This document shows, piece by piece, positions 24,887-33,898 of a stretch of DNA of 64,000 nucleotides (within the stretch, counting starts at the first letter, position 1; each line of letters starts with the position of its first letter). The notes beneath the pieces were generated by a model. That model saw only the letters and a program-made list of their open reading frames with translations, was not told where the DNA came from and did no database searches. This DNA is from Sphingomonas sp. TZW2008 (lineage in GTDB: Bacteria; Pseudomonadota; Alphaproteobacteria; Sphingomonadales; Sphingomonadaceae). Made by a program: the position numbers and the translations under genes. The stretch is taken from NCBI RefSeq assembly GCF_002117915.1, contig NZ_BDJB01000003.1:496001-560000 (forward strand), written 5' to 3'.

Positions 24887-25588
24887 TCAGTCGTCGAGCT
24901 TCGCCCCCGTCCAGCCTGGCAGGCTGATCGTCAGCTGGAACGAGAGCGCATGATCCATCTGCGCGCGCGATCCGCCCGCAGCGAAGCGATACTGGTTGAG
25001 ATAGCCGATGTCGGCGCTGACCCGTTTTCCGAACGGCACGACGAAACCAACGATGTTGCGCATCCGCTCATAGCCGCGGCGCTGCCCCCAGGCGGTCGAA
25101 TTGGGCAGGATGAAGCTCTCGTGGCTGACGAACATCGCCAGCCCCTTGCGGCCGAGGCGGTGATTGTAGCGCACCAGCGGACGGATACGAAAACCGATCT
25201 CGTCGCCACGCGGGTGGAAGCGCTCGTCGATGCGGAAGCGCGTGGTGAACGGGCCGAAGGTGCCGACAACGTGCTGACGCAGGCGATCCTCGTCATCGGC
25301 GGAGTTGCCATTATGCGCGCCGACCTTGCGGAACCCGATACCGAGTTCGATCTGGTCGCTCGCGCGATAGCCCACAATCCCGCCGAATTCGGTCTGGAAC
25401 AGGCCGCCGGCGCGGTCGCCGAAGCGTGCGATCTGTTCAAGCGTCACGCGGACGCGATCGGCGACGGGAACGTGGGTGTTAATCTGCAGCCACAATTGCT
25501 CGTCCTGTTGCTGCGCGGCGGCCGGATTGGCTAAGGTGGCACCAACCGCCACAAGCGGCAGGGCAATCGGTTGGATGCGGCGGGACAT
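24887..25588 (-). CDS. DUF2490 outer-membrane protein
   Basis: A 233-residue exported protein with a clear signal peptide (MSRRIQPIALPLVAVGATLA, cleavage after AAA). The mature part is built of alternating beta strands ending in an aromatic-rich strand (LSFQLTISLPGW), as in the DUF2490 family of predicted small beta-barrels. I use the Met at 25588 because it begins the signal peptide; the open frame runs to 25690, but the added residues are polar and not signal-like. The ribosome-binding site at 25588 is weak. Function is unknown. It lies 143 bases upstream of the lipid-kinase operon on the same strand and may or may not be co-transcribed. Confidence 0.75.
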   Translation of the reverse strand: MSRRIQPIALPLVAVGATLANPAAAQQQDEQLWLQINTHVPVADRVRVTLEQIARFGDRAGGLFQTEFGGIVGYRASDQIELGIGFRKVGAHNGNSADDEDRLRQHVVGTFGPFTTRFRIDERFHPRGDEIGFRIRPLVRYNHRLGRKGLAMFVSHESFILPNSTAWGQRRGYERMRNIVGFVVPFGKRVSADIGYLNQYRFAAGGSRAQMDHALSFQLTISLPGWTGAKLDD

Positions 25589-25717
25589 CGCGCGCCGATA
25601 GGCGCCTGTCAGCGAACTGTCATGATCGGTGTGCGGGATCGATACGCTCGTCGGCATAGTGTTTGATGCGCATTCGCAACAATGGGACACAATTGCTCCC
25701 CGCCTTGTTCATGACGC

Positions 25718-25912
25718 ATGTCGAGGAAACGAGAAGCTGGCGACCGCATCGTCGCCGTCGGGTTGCTGACCCAGGCGGACGTCGATTCGCTTGGCGGCCG
25801 GCTGTCGCGACTATATCCGGTGACGGACGACGATAGTTTCGACGATCTGCTCCGCGCGCTGGATCAGATCCCGCATCACGTGAAGGACACCCCCGCCGTG
25901 CGCGATCGGTGA
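25718..25912 (+). CDS. small hypothetical protein (64 residues)
   Basis: A short soluble protein beginning MSRKREAGDRIVAVGLLTQADVDSLG and rich in Asp and Leu toward the C-terminus. I recall similarly built small proteins (a basic start, then GLLTQxDxxxLG, then an acidic amphipathic helix) as conserved hypotheticals in sphingomonads, but I cannot verify this here. No strong ribosome-binding site is visible, and a second ATG seven bases upstream is out of frame. It is divergent from the DUF2490 gene and convergent with the lipocalin-like gene. Confidence 0.5.
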   Translation: MSRKREAGDRIVAVGLLTQADVDSLGGRLSRLYPVTDDDSFDDLLRALDQIPHHVKDTPAVRDR

Positions 25913-25934
25913 GAGCGTACCGGCTGCGCGTCGC

Positions 25935-26339
25935 TCAGCTGAGGCTGGCGCGCTGCCAGGCGAGGACCGTCACGTAGGTGCGCCCCGATTTCGACACTTC
26001 AGGCTCGGTTTCCAGGACGATCCGGTCGGCATCGATCACCTTCACAATCCGCGTGAAGCTGGTGCCGACCCGCGTCGGTACCGAACTGAACGCGATGTCG
26101 TGGTGGACGCGATCACCCTCGCGCCGCCACGTGCCGGCGTAGGCGAAGAATTCGGTGAAGCTGTCCGCGGTCGTGTCGCCGCGCGCTGCCCAGGCCGGAT
26201 CCATCAGGAACGCCGACATGCGGCCGTCGGCGGTATATTGCAGCTGGCCCGACGGCGGATCGCCAAAGGTGCGCGTTTCTTCGCCATCGCGCATGTTGAC
26301 GCACGAAAGCAGCGACCAGGCGCCGAGCAGATCGACCAT
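25935..26339 (-). CDS. lipocalin-like domain protein
   Basis: A 134-residue single-domain protein of the lipocalin-like family: LLGAWSLLSC start, GQLQYTADGRMSAFL, then the FFAYAGTWRREGDRVHH strand pair. These small barrels bind hydrophobic ligands; the ligand is unknown. No signal peptide is seen, so it is probably cytoplasmic. GAAGGA lies just ahead of the ATG, and TATACT lies immediately 5' of that on the minus strand, which could be a -10 element placed right after the hairpin that ends the aldehyde dehydrogenase transcript. Confidence 0.8.
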   Translation of the reverse strand: MVDLLGAWSLLSCVNMRDGEETRTFGDPPSGQLQYTADGRMSAFLMDPAWAARGDTTADSFTEFFAYAGTWRREGDRVHHDIAFSSVPTRVGTSFTRIVKVIDADRIVLETEPEVSKSGRTYVTVLAWQRASLS

Positions 26340-26359
26340 CGATCGTCCTTCATAGTATA

Positions 26360-26382
26360 GGGGCGGCGCCGGACGCCGCCCC
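26360..26382 (-). terminator. 9-bp perfect hairpin after the aldehyde dehydrogenase gene
   Basis: GGGGCGGCG pairs with CGCCGCCCC around a five-base loop, 24 bases past the aldehyde dehydrogenase stop at 26407. There is no long T-tract; TATACTAT follows on the minus strand. It probably separates the dehydrogenase transcript from the lipocalin-like gene. Confidence 0.55.
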
Positions 26383-26406
26383 GGGGGTCGGAAAATGCCC
26401 CCGCGA

Positions 26407-27843
26407 TCAGGCGGGAACGGCTTCCTTGCGCTTCTTGCGGACGATCGTCTGCGCGTTGGTATATTCGAGCAGGCCTTCGATCCCGCCTTCGACGCCGACG
26501 CCCGACTGTTTCATGCCGCCGAACGCCGCCATCGGCGACAGATGCTGCGTCTCGTTGACCCAAACCGTGCCGCTGGCGATACGCTGCGCGATCTCGAACG
26601 CCTTGTCCTCGTCATTGCCCCAGACGGAGCCGCCGAGGCCGTAATCGGTCGCATTGGCGCGCGCGACGACGTCGTCCAAATCGTCGAACTTGAGCAGCGG
26701 CAGCACGGGGCCGAACTGCTCCTCCTGCACGATCCGCGCGTCCTCCGGCGGATTGTCGAGGATCGTCACCGGCACGAAATATCCCGGCACGTCGGCCTTC
26801 TCGCCGCCGACCAGGAACTTGTAGCCCTTGTCCTTGGCATCCTGGATCAGCTCGAGCACGCGGGCATATTGCTGCTTGTTGTTGATCGGGCCGATCTGCG
26901 TGCCCTGCTCCGATCCGTCGCCGACCTTCACCGTCTTGGCATAAGCGACCAGCGCATCGCGCAGCTGATCGTAGATGTCCTTGTGGACGTACATCCGCTT
27001 GGTCGCGATGCAGATCTGGCCGTTGTTGCGGAACGCCGCCCAGAACAGCTCCTCGGCAACCTTTTCGACATCGACGTCGGGCATCACGATCGCGGCGTCG
27101 TTACCGCCGAGCTCCAGCGTCACGCGCTTCAGCGTCGGCGCGGCGGACTGCATCACGCGCTTGCCGGTGGCGGTCGATCCGGTGAAGCTGATCTTGTCGA
27201 AGCCGGGGTGGCTCGTCATCCACGGCCCCAGATCGTCGCCGCCGGTGACGATGTTGAGCACGCCGGGCGGCAGCAGCTCGGCGGCCAGCTCGCCGAACTT
27301 GAGCGTCGACAAGGGCGTGAACGGCGACGGCTTCAGCACCATCGTATTGCCCGCCAGCAGCGCCGGACCGACCTTGAACATCGCCAGGATCATGGGGAAG
27401 TTCCACGGCGCGATCGCCCCGACGACGCCCAGCGGCACGTGGCGCGTTTCGCTGTAGCGATCGTCCGAATCCTCGTTCACCGTCACCGGAAGGTCGAGCT
27501 GCGACGCCGCCATCAGCCAGTAACCCGCGCCCATCACTTCGCCCTGCGCCTCGGCATGCGGCTTGCCCTGTTCGGTGGTCAGCAGCCGCATCAGCGGATC
27601 GGCATTGGCCATGATCGCCTGGCCGAGCGCGGCAAGCTTCGCCTTGCGCTCCGCGATCGGCGTCGCCGACCAGGCGGGGAACGCCTTGCGCGCGGCGTCG
27701 ATCGCGCGGTCGAGGTCTTCACGCGTCGCATCCGGTACGCGCGCAATCACCTCCTCGTTGGCAGGATTGACGACATCGAGCGTCGCCGAGCCGGTCACCA
27801 GCTCGCCGCCGATCAGCATGCGGTAATCGTTTTGGAAGTCCAT
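26407..27843 (-). CDS. NAD(P)-dependent aldehyde dehydrogenase
   Basis: A 478-residue member of the aldehyde dehydrogenase superfamily that oxidises an aldehyde to the acid. The fold is complete: APWNFP (145-150), the cofactor-binding GSTATGK (222-228), general base Glu244 in LELGGND, and catalytic Cys278 in GQICIA. The substrate cannot be assigned; closest in feel are broad-range aliphatic/aromatic aldehyde dehydrogenases. GGAGAG precedes the ATG. Just upstream is an interrupted palindrome CTGTTAT-N10-ATAACAG with a third half-site, which suggests specific repression or activation by a neighbour-independent regulator. A DUF4169 gene lies 57 bases upstream on the same strand. Confidence 0.93.
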   Translation of the reverse strand: MDFQNDYRMLIGGELVTGSATLDVVNPANEEVIARVPDATREDLDRAIDAARKAFPAWSATPIAERKAKLAALGQAIMANADPLMRLLTTEQGKPHAEAQGEVMGAGYWLMAASQLDLPVTVNEDSDDRYSETRHVPLGVVGAIAPWNFPMILAMFKVGPALLAGNTMVLKPSPFTPLSTLKFGELAAELLPPGVLNIVTGGDDLGPWMTSHPGFDKISFTGSTATGKRVMQSAAPTLKRVTLELGGNDAAIVMPDVDVEKVAEELFWAAFRNNGQICIATKRMYVHKDIYDQLRDALVAYAKTVKVGDGSEQGTQIGPINNKQQYARVLELIQDAKDKGYKFLVGGEKADVPGYFVPVTILDNPPEDARIVQEEQFGPVLPLLKFDDLDDVVARANATDYGLGGSVWGNDEDKAFEIAQRIASGTVWVNETQHLSPMAAFGGMKQSGVGVEGGIEGLLEYTNAQTIVRKKRKEAVPA

Positions 27844-27859
27844 CGATCGCTCTCCAGGC

Positions 27860-27890
27860 CTGTTATCGCAGTCACCATAACAGCTGTTAC
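27860..27890. promoter_or_regulatory. operator-like repeats upstream of the aldehyde dehydrogenase gene
   Basis: CTGTTAT (27860-27866), its inverted copy ATAACAG (27877-27883) and a directly adjoining CTGTTAC (27884-27890) lie 17-47 bases upstream of the dehydrogenase start. The last two halves form the 12-bp perfect palindrome TAACAGCTGTTA (27878-27889). Three half-sites in 31 bp of a 57-bp gap point to a regulator-binding site over the promoter. Confidence 0.55.
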
Positions 27891-27900
27891 GCGATCCGCG

Positions 27901-28089
27901 CTACTGGTCCGATGGCTCGTCGCGCTTTGCTCCGTCGAGCAGGCGTGCCTGCCGCTCGGCGTCCTTCGTCGTAGCCTCACGCTCCGCCTTGGTGCGGCCG
28001 AAGGCGACACGGTTCGCCGCCGCGGTATCTGCCGCCGCCTGCCGCGCGCGGGCCTTGCGCGCGCGGCGCAGGTTGATCACCTCACCCAT
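27901..28089 (-). CDS. DUF4169 family small basic protein
   Basis: A 62-residue protein beginning MGEVINLRRARKARAR, the hallmark N-terminus of the alphaproteobacterial DUF4169 family, followed by an Ala/Glu/Arg-rich helix. The function of the family is unknown; the strong positive charge suggests nucleic-acid or ribosome contact, but that is a guess. It lies 17 bases after nusB on the same strand, so it is probably the last gene of the hisG-hisD-nusB transcript. Confidence 0.82.
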   Translation of the reverse strand: MGEVINLRRARKARARQAAADTAAANRVAFGRTKAEREATTKDAERQARLLDGAKRDEPSDQ

Positions 28090-28106
28090 GCGCGCCGCGC
28101 CGCACG

Positions 28107-28562
28107 TCAGGGACGGACTTCGCGCGCGATGCCGTCGAGCAGGCCATTGACGAAGCCCGCCTCGCGCCGCTCGTAGAAGGCGTGCGCCACGTCGACGTAC
28201 TCGCTGATTACCGCACCCTTAGGCACGTCGACGCGCGAGAGAAGCTCATAGGTGCCGGCGCGCAGGATCGCCTTCATCGGCTTGTCGAGCCGCTCCAGCG
28301 TCCAGCCGCTGGCGAGCCGGCCCTCGATCAATTTGTCGATCTCGCCCGCTCGGGCATGCGCGCCGGTGACGAGATCGTCGAAGAAGGCGACATCCGCTTC
28401 GGCATATTCGACGTCCTCGATCGTCGCACCGATGCGATGATGATGAAATTCGTGGAGGAGCGCAGTGATCGGCGTCCCCTCCATCTCATATTGGTAGAGT
28501 GCCTGGGTGGCGGCGAGACGCGCGGCAGCGCGCGCCTTGGTACGGGCAGCGGTACGGGACAT
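28107..28562 (-). CDS. nusB: transcription antitermination factor NusB
   Basis: A 151-residue all-helical NusB. It has the Arg-rich boxA RNA-binding start (SRTAARTKARAAARLAATQALYQ) and the conserved C-terminal run AILRAGTYELL, VISEYVDVAHAF and GFVNGLLDGIAR. NusB with NusE (S10) binds boxA in rRNA leaders for antitermination. The N-terminal extension ahead of AARLAATQALYQ is modest. It is located 75 bases after hisD, the hisG-hisD-nusB linkage expected in alphaproteobacteria. Confidence 0.95.
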   Translation of the reverse strand: MSRTAARTKARAAARLAATQALYQYEMEGTPITALLHEFHHHRIGATIEDVEYAEADVAFFDDLVTGAHARAGEIDKLIEGRLASGWTLERLDKPMKAILRAGTYELLSRVDVPKGAVISEYVDVAHAFYERREAGFVNGLLDGIAREVRP

Positions 28563-28637
28563 GGTCGCGGGCTTTACGCCGCCGGCGCGGGTTGGGCCAG
28601 TCCCCGCGCGCGTCGTGCCGCACGCTCCCTACGCAGT

Positions 28638-29933
28638 TCAGCGGCGCCCCTGAAGGCGGAGCGCGACCGACTGAGCGTGCGCTGGCAGGCCCTCCGCCGT
28701 GGCCAGCGCGACGGTGGCGGGGCCTAGCTTGTCTAGTGCGGCGGCATCGAGGTGGAGGAAGCTGGTGCGCTTCATGAAATCGGTGACGCCGAGCCCGCTG
28801 GCGAAGCGCGCGCGCCGCCCGGTGGGCAGCACATGGTTCGGGCCCGCGACGTAATCGCCAATCGCCTCGGGCGTATGGCGGCCGAGGAAGGCGGAGCCAG
28901 CGTGGCGCAGCCGATCGAACAGCGGCTGGGGATCATCCACGGCGATCTCGACGTGCTCGGGCGCCAGCGCATCGACCAGTGGCATCGCCTCGTCGAGGTC
29001 GCGGACCAGAATGATCGCGCCGCTGCGCTCCCACGCGATCCGCGCCGTCTCGCCCGTCGCTAGCCCACCGAGCTGCCGCTCGACCGCGGCGGCGACGGCA
29101 TCGGCGAAGCGGCAGTCGTCGGTGAACAGGATCGACTGCGTCGTCACGTCATGCTCGGCCTGGCTGAGCAGATCGGCGGCGATCCATTCGGGATCATTCG
29201 CGCCGTCCGCGACGACGACGATCTCGCTCGGCCCGGCGACCATATCGATCCCGACGACGCCGTAGACCTGGCGCTTGGCTTCGGCGACCCAGGCGTTGCC
29301 CGGCCCCGTCACGACGTCGACGCGCGCGATCCGCTCGGTGCCCCAGGCGAGCGCACCGACAGCTTGCGCGCCGCCGATCCGCCACACCTCGTCCGCCCCG
29401 GCGAGATGCGCCGCGGCGAGGACGAGCGGATTGATGAAGCCCTTCGGCGTCGGCGTCACGACGACGAGCCGCTCGACACCCGCCACCTTGGCCGGAATCG
29501 CGTTCATCAGCAGCGTCGATGGGTAAGCCGCCCGCCCGCCGGGAACATAGATTCCCGCGGCATCCACCGCCCGCCACCGCGCGCCCAGGCGCACACCGGC
29601 ATCGTCGGTGAACGCCGTGTCGTCCGGGCGCTGCTTCTCGTGATAGGCGCGGATCCGCGACGCCGCGAGTTCGAGTGCGGAACGCAAATCGGGTTCGAGG
29701 CGGTCGAACGCGTCGGCGCAATCACCGAGCGGGACCGACCAGCCGCCGGCATCGAGGTCGTGGCCGTCGAACCGCTGGGTATAGTCGCGCAGCGCCGCAT
29801 CGCCTTCCGCACGAACGCGCGCGAGGATCGCCGACACGTCGCGCGTCACGTCGCTGTCCGACTCGCGGCGCGCGTCGACCAGCGACGCAAAGTCCGCGGC
29901 AAAATTCGCTTCGGCGGTGGATAGACGGATCAT
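28638..29933 (-). CDS. hisD: histidinol dehydrogenase
   Basis: A 431-residue enzyme for the last two steps of histidine synthesis (histidinol to histidine, two NAD+ used, zinc-dependent). Family motifs are present: [20 protein letters not shown], the nucleotide-binding [24 protein letters not shown], and the C-terminal [15 protein letters not shown]. The start at 29933 overlaps the hisG stop (ATGA); the open frame extends upstream only through hisG in another frame. Length matches the family. Confidence 0.97.
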   Translation of the reverse strand: MIRLSTAEANFAADFASLVDARRESDSDVTRDVSAILARVRAEGDAALRDYTQRFDGHDLDAGGWSVPLGDCADAFDRLEPDLRSALELAASRIRAYHEKQRPDDTAFTDDAGVRLGARWRAVDAAGIYVPGGRAAYPSTLLMNAIPAKVAGVERLVVVTPTPKGFINPLVLAAAHLAGADEVWRIGGAQAVGALAWGTERIARVDVVTGPGNAWVAEAKRQVYGVVGIDMVAGPSEIVVVADGANDPEWIAADLLSQAEHDVTTQSILFTDDCRFADAVAAAVERQLGGLATGETARIAWERSGAIILVRDLDEAMPLVDALAPEHVEIAVDDPQPLFDRLRHAGSAFLGRHTPEAIGDYVAGPNHVLPTGRRARFASGLGVTDFMKRTSFLHLDAAALDKLGPATVALATAEGLPAHAQSVALRLQGRR

Positions 29934-30595
29934 GCGGCGGCAGCCTCGGTCACCGCGCGGCGGAAGGCCTCCACCAGTGGCACCACGCGGCCCGCGCGCA
30001 TCTTCATCGCTGCGCGGTTGACGATCAGACGCGACGACACCTCGAGGATCCGTTCGACCTCGACCAGCCCGTTCTCCTTCAGCGTGCGGCCCGACGAGAC
30101 GAGATCGACTATCCGCGGCGCGAGGCCGAGCATCGGAGCAAGTTCCATCGCGCCGTTGAGCTTGATGCATTCGGCCTGCACGCCGCGCCGCGCAAAATGC
30201 TGCGCCGTCAAATGCGGATATTTGGTCGCGACGCGCACGTGGCTCCAGCCGCGCGGATCGTCGCGCGCGGCGAGATCGGCGGGCTCGGCGACCGACAGGC
30301 GGCAATGGCCGATGCCGAGATCGACCGGCGCGTAGAGTTCGGGATAGGCAAACTCGCCGAGCACGTCCGATCCGACGATGCCGAGCTGCGCCGCCCCATG
30401 CGCGACGAAGGTCGCCACGTCGAACGCGCGCACGCGGATCAGCGCGATGCCCGCATCCTGCGTCGCAAAGCGCAGCGCGCGGCTGTCTTCGTCGAAGAAC
30501 GCCGGCTCGGGCACCACGCCGGCGGCGGCGAGCAGCGGCTGCACCTCGGCAAGGATGCGCCCCTTGGGAACGGCGATGACGAGCGGTTCGGCCAT
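29930..30595 (-). CDS. hisG: ATP phosphoribosyltransferase, short form
   Basis: A 221-residue short-form HisG catalysing the committed step of histidine synthesis, ATP plus PRPP to phosphoribosyl-ATP. It begins [38 protein letters not shown] and the PRPP-binding [16 protein letters not shown] are intact. The short form lacks the C-terminal regulatory ACT-like domain and normally needs a HisZ partner, which is not in this window. The start at 30595 is the first Met of the conserved sequence. It is divergent from the DUF2332 gene (60 bases). Confidence 0.95.
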   Translation of the reverse strand: MAEPLVIAVPKGRILAEVQPLLAAAGVVPEPAFFDEDSRALRFATQDAGIALIRVRAFDVATFVAHGAAQLGIVGSDVLGEFAYPELYAPVDLGIGHCRLSVAEPADLAARDDPRGWSHVRVATKYPHLTAQHFARRGVQAECIKLNGAMELAPMLGLAPRIVDLVSSGRTLKENGLVEVERILEVSSRLIVNRAAMKMRAGRVVPLVEAFRRAVTEAAAA

Positions 30596-30655
30596 GCCGC
30601 GGGCTTTACGGGGCGGTGGATGGAGGCGCAACAAGGGGCAGCAACGGAGGCGCAA

Positions 30656-31789
30656 ATGGCAGACGAGGCGACCAATCGCGTGGCATTCATGATCCAGCAC
30701 CATTATTGCACGGTGATGGCGGCGCCGATCACCGCGCGCGTCTGCCAGGCGCTGTCGACGGCGGTATCCCGCGATAGCCGGACGGGCGCGCGCGTTCTCG
30801 ACTGGCCGGGCGAGCCGACCGCGGACGCGCTGCCGCTGCGGCTGGTCGGCGGGCTGCACGCGCTGCATCGCGACGGCACCGCGCCGGATTTGAGCCAAGT
30901 GTTCAGCGGCGAGATTACCGACGAGGCGGCAGTCGCGCGGATCATCGGCGAAACGCTGGTGGCGCATGACGATGCGCTGTTCGGCTGGCTTGATTCGCCG
31001 CCGCAGACGAACGAGCCGGGGCGATCGGCCGCGCTGATGACCGGCCTGATCGATGTCGTGCGCCGCTTCGACCAGCCGATCGCGCTGCTCGAGATCGGCT
31101 CAAGCGCTGGGCTGAACCTGATGATCGATCGCTTCGGCTTTGATCTGGGCGGCTCGCGCTACGGCCCCGCCGATGCCGCCGTGACGATCCGGCCCGAGTG
31201 GCGGGGCGATGCGCCGCCGCCTGCGGACGTACGCTTCGCCTCAATCCGCGGGGTCGACATCCAGCCGATCGATGCGCGCGATCCGGCGAACGCGCGGCGG
31301 CTTGCCGCCTATGCCTGGATCGACACGCCCGAGCGGATCGCGCGGATCGAGCAGGTCATTGCGCTGATCAATGCCGATCCGCCGCGGTTAGATGCCGGCG
31401 ATGCCGCGCAGTGGGTGGCGGAGCGGCTGGCCGAGCCGCAGGCGGCGGGCGAGACACGGGTGCTGATCCACTCGGTCGTGTGGCAATATCTCGGTGCGGC
31501 GCGGCAGGCGACGATCCGCGAATCGATGGCGATGGCGGCGGCGCGCGCGACGCCAGAGCGGCCGCTCGCCTGGGTGCGGATGGAGCCCAACAAGCAGAGC
31601 GCGGTGCAGGAAGTGTGGGTGCAGGCGTGGCCCGGCGCCGCCGCGCCGCGCCGCGTGGCGCAGAGCCACGCGCACGGCACGTGGGTTGCGCCGACCGACC
31701 CGGCCGATACGCCACCCGACGGCGATTTCGTGTCAGGCGGCGCCGGCTATTGGGAGAATGCGGCGACACGCAAGCTGGCTGGCGCATAG
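30656..31789 (+). CDS. DUF2332 domain-containing protein
   Basis: A 377-residue cytosolic protein of the DUF2332 family. It has the fold features of a methyltransferase-like Rossmann protein, with [14 protein letters not shown] (about 140-153) resembling a nucleotide- or SAM-binding loop, but no function has been established that I know of. The ATG at 30656 is chosen for GGAGG five bases ahead; the frame is open far upstream only as a shadow of hisG and hisD. It is divergent from hisG. Confidence 0.8.
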   Translation: MADEATNRVAFMIQHHYCTVMAAPITARVCQALSTAVSRDSRTGARVLDWPGEPTADALPLRLVGGLHALHRDGTAPDLSQVFSGEITDEAAVARIIGETLVAHDDALFGWLDSPPQTNEPGRSAALMTGLIDVVRRFDQPIALLEIGSSAGLNLMIDRFGFDLGGSRYGPADAAVTIRPEWRGDAPPPADVRFASIRGVDIQPIDARDPANARRLAAYAWIDTPERIARIEQVIALINADPPRLDAGDAAQWVAERLAEPQAAGETRVLIHSVVWQYLGAARQATIRESMAMAAARATPERPLAWVRMEPNKQSAVQEVWVQAWPGAAAPRRVAQSHAHGTWVAPTDPADTPPDGDFVSGGAGYWENAATRKLAGA

Positions 31790-31829
31790 GTCCGGTCGTC
31801 GCCGCCCGCTCCCACCTGCTCGGCCCTGA

Positions 31830-32732
31830 TCAGGGATAGCTCACCGTGTTGGGCTGGCCCGGGATCGGGATCCACTCGATCTCGTCACCCGGCACGACGG
31901 GGAACTCGCGCGCCATCCAGGCGCGCTTCGCCTCCTGAATGCGCTCGCGCGACGAGCTGACGAAATTCCACCACACGTGGCGCGGGGTCTTGAACGCTTC
32001 GCCGCCCGCAAGCATCGCCCGCGCACCGCCCGCGCTGCGCAGCGTCGCGGCAATCCCTGGACGCACGACATAGAGCCGCTGCGGTTCGAGCGGCAGCCCT
32101 TCGAGCGTCGCGTCGCCTTCGACAAGATAGATCGCGCGCTCGTCCGCCTCGGCATCGATCGGCACGCTGGCCCCTCCGGCAAGGCGAATGTCGGCGTAGA
32201 TCGTGCCGGCATAGGTCGTCGTCGGCGCAGACTTGCCCCACAGATCGCCCATGATGATGCGCGCGGTGACGCCGGCGCCCTCGATCACGGGCAGATCGTC
32301 AGCAGCAACGTGCTCGAAGGCCGGCGCGATCTCCTCGCGCCCGTCAGGCAGCGCGAGCCACGTCTGGATGCCCGACAGCGCGGGGCCGCCGGGGCGGACA
32401 TCCTCGGGCGAGCGCTCCGAGTGGACGATGCCGCTGCCCGCCGTCATCAGGTTCACCGCCCCCGGCCGGATCGTGATCGCGGTGCCGAGCGAATCGCAAT
32501 GCCCCATCGCGCCGTCGAACAGGTAGGTGACGGTCGACAGGTTGATGTGCGGATGCGGACGCACGTCGATCCCCTGCCCCGGCGGCAACTGTGCCGGACC
32601 CATCTGGTCGAAGAACAGGAACGGGCCGACCATCGTGCGCTCGCGGTGGGGCAGCGTGCGATGCACCTTGAACCCGCCGATGTCGTGAGTGGCGGGCAGC
32701 AGGGTCTGTTCGATCAGGTCTTCACGCGTCAT
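31830..32732 (-). CDS. pirin family protein
   Basis: A 300-residue bicupin of the pirin family. The N-terminal cupin carries the metal-binding set HPHINLSTVTYLFDGAMGH and the later Glu/His in GSGIVHSE. Pirins bind Fe(II) or other metals; bacterial ones include quercetin 2,3-dioxygenases and redox regulators, and which applies here is unclear. The start overlaps the 3' end of the NUDIX gene by 11 bases, making it the last gene of a coupled bolA, GST, NUDIX, pirin run. Confidence 0.92.
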   Translation of the reverse strand: MTREDLIEQTLLPATHDIGGFKVHRTLPHRERTMVGPFLFFDQMGPAQLPPGQGIDVRPHPHINLSTVTYLFDGAMGHCDSLGTAITIRPGAVNLMTAGSGIVHSERSPEDVRPGGPALSGIQTWLALPDGREEIAPAFEHVAADDLPVIEGAGVTARIIMGDLWGKSAPTTTYAGTIYADIRLAGGASVPIDAEADERAIYLVEGDATLEGLPLEPQRLYVVRPGIAATLRSAGGARAMLAGGEAFKTPRHVWWNFVSSSRERIQEAKRAWMAREFPVVPGDEIEWIPIPGQPNTVSYP

Positions 32733-33198
32733 CGGTCGCCTCCAGCATCGCCGGCAGATCGGCGGGGTAGATCGTCTCGGGCCAGTCGGCGAGTTCGTCG
32801 CGCGCGAACCAGCGCCAAGTCGTCATCACGCGCCGCTCGAGATCGGTGTGCCCGGCGGGATCGATCACCGGGGCATCGACGTCGACGCGGAACCAGCGCT
32901 CGTCCGCGGTGACCGCAATTCGCTCGAGCGTCAGGAACTCGACGTTGCGCTGCGCCACCTCAGGACCCGGATCGGCGGCGATCCCGGTCTCTTCGTACAA
33001 TTCCCGGCGCGCCGCGGCGGCATAGCTCTCGCCGGGATCGAGCGCGCCGCCCGGCGTGCACCAGAACGGGGGGCGATCGTCGGGCGTGAAGCGAAACAGC
33101 AGCGCACGGCCGGCGCGATCGACGAGCATGATCCGCGCCGCGGGCCGCTTCGCGCGCGCGACCAGCCGCTCGGCAGGCGCCGCCGCGTCACGCGTCAT
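32722..33198 (-). CDS. NUDIX hydrolase
   Basis: A 158-residue hydrolase of nucleoside diphosphate-X compounds. The complete Nudix box GGALDPGESYAAAARRELYE is followed by ETGI, matching Gx5Ex7REUxEExGU, and gives the Mg2+-binding Glu residues. No extra domain reveals the substrate. It overlaps the GST gene by 11 bases at its start and the pirin gene by 11 bases at its end. Confidence 0.93.
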   Translation of the reverse strand: MTRDAAAPAERLVARAKRPAARIMLVDRAGRALLFRFTPDDRPPFWCTPGGALDPGESYAAAARRELYEETGIAADPGPEVAQRNVEFLTLERIAVTADERWFRVDVDAPVIDPAGHTDLERRVMTTWRWFARDELADWPETIYPADLPAMLEATDDA

Positions 33199-33898
33199 CG
33201 TCGAGCTCGGGATAATGGCGGAAGATGCCGTCCTCGTTGAACGCGATGCGGCGATCGCTGGCGAGATAGGCGGCGATCCCCGGCAGCGCCGCGACTCGAT
33301 CGTGCAACGCGATCAGCCGCGGATAATCCTGCTCGATCGCCGCCATCCGCCGCGGGAACATGTAGCGCAGCCCGGCGACGACCTGGAACAGCGAGGTATC
33401 GGCGTAGCTCCACCGATCGCCGGCCAGCCAGTCGCCCGTATTGGCGCCGGCCGCGGCCTCGAAATGCGCGAGGAATTTGGGCAGCCGCTCGGCACGGAAC
33501 TGTGCCGCGGCGCGCGCCGCCTCGCTCGCTTGCTCGTCGTAATAGGCCATCATGTCGACCGGATGGTGCACGTTGTGCACCTCGGCGACGAGATCGGCGA
33601 TCGTCAGCTGGAGCTGATTGATCCACAGCCGATCGGCAAGCGCGGACGGGGCGAGATCGTGCCGCTCACCCAGATACAGAAGGATATTGGCGACCTGCGC
33701 GATGGTGATCCCGTCCGCCTCCAGATAGGGCGGCGCGAACGGCGTGCGGCCGGTGCGTGCCTTCATGTCCGCGACGAGCGCCTCTGCACCGGCATCGCGC
33801 GCGCAGTCCTCGTACGCGATACCTGCGGCCTCGAGCGGCAAGCGGATAAACTCGCCGCGCCCCTGCAGATCGGGCCAGTACCACAAGCGATAGGTCAC
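33188..33898 (-). CDS. glutathione S-transferase family protein
   Basis: A 236-residue GST. The N-terminal thioredoxin-like domain starts YRLWYWPDLQGRGEFIRLPL, with the Tyr and following Arg placed as in sigma/pi-type enzymes, and the C-terminal all-helical domain follows (TIADLVAEVHNVHHP...). The start is GTG at 33898, which shares bases with the bolA stop (GTGA); the frame upstream is only an antisense-like extension. It probably conjugates or reduces electrophiles; placement beside BolA and pirin hints at redox or iron-sulfur stress, which is inference. Confidence 0.85.
   Translation of the reverse strand: MTYRLWYWPDLQGRGEFIRLPLEAAGIAYEDCARDAGAEALVADMKARTGRTPFAPPYLEADGITIAQVANILLYLGERHDLAPSALADRLWINQLQLTIADLVAEVHNVHHPVDMMAYYDEQASEAARAAAQFRAERLPKFLAHFEAAAGANTGDWLAGDRWSYADTSLFQVVAGLRYMFPRRMAAIEQDYPRLIALHDRVAALPGIAAYLASDRRIAFNEDGIFRHYPELDDDA

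Noticed and set aside
31824..31835. Perfect palindrome CCCTGATCAGGG at the end of the pirin gene considered as a terminator
   Set aside because: It overlaps the pirin stop codon, has no loop or T-tract, and is short enough to be chance.
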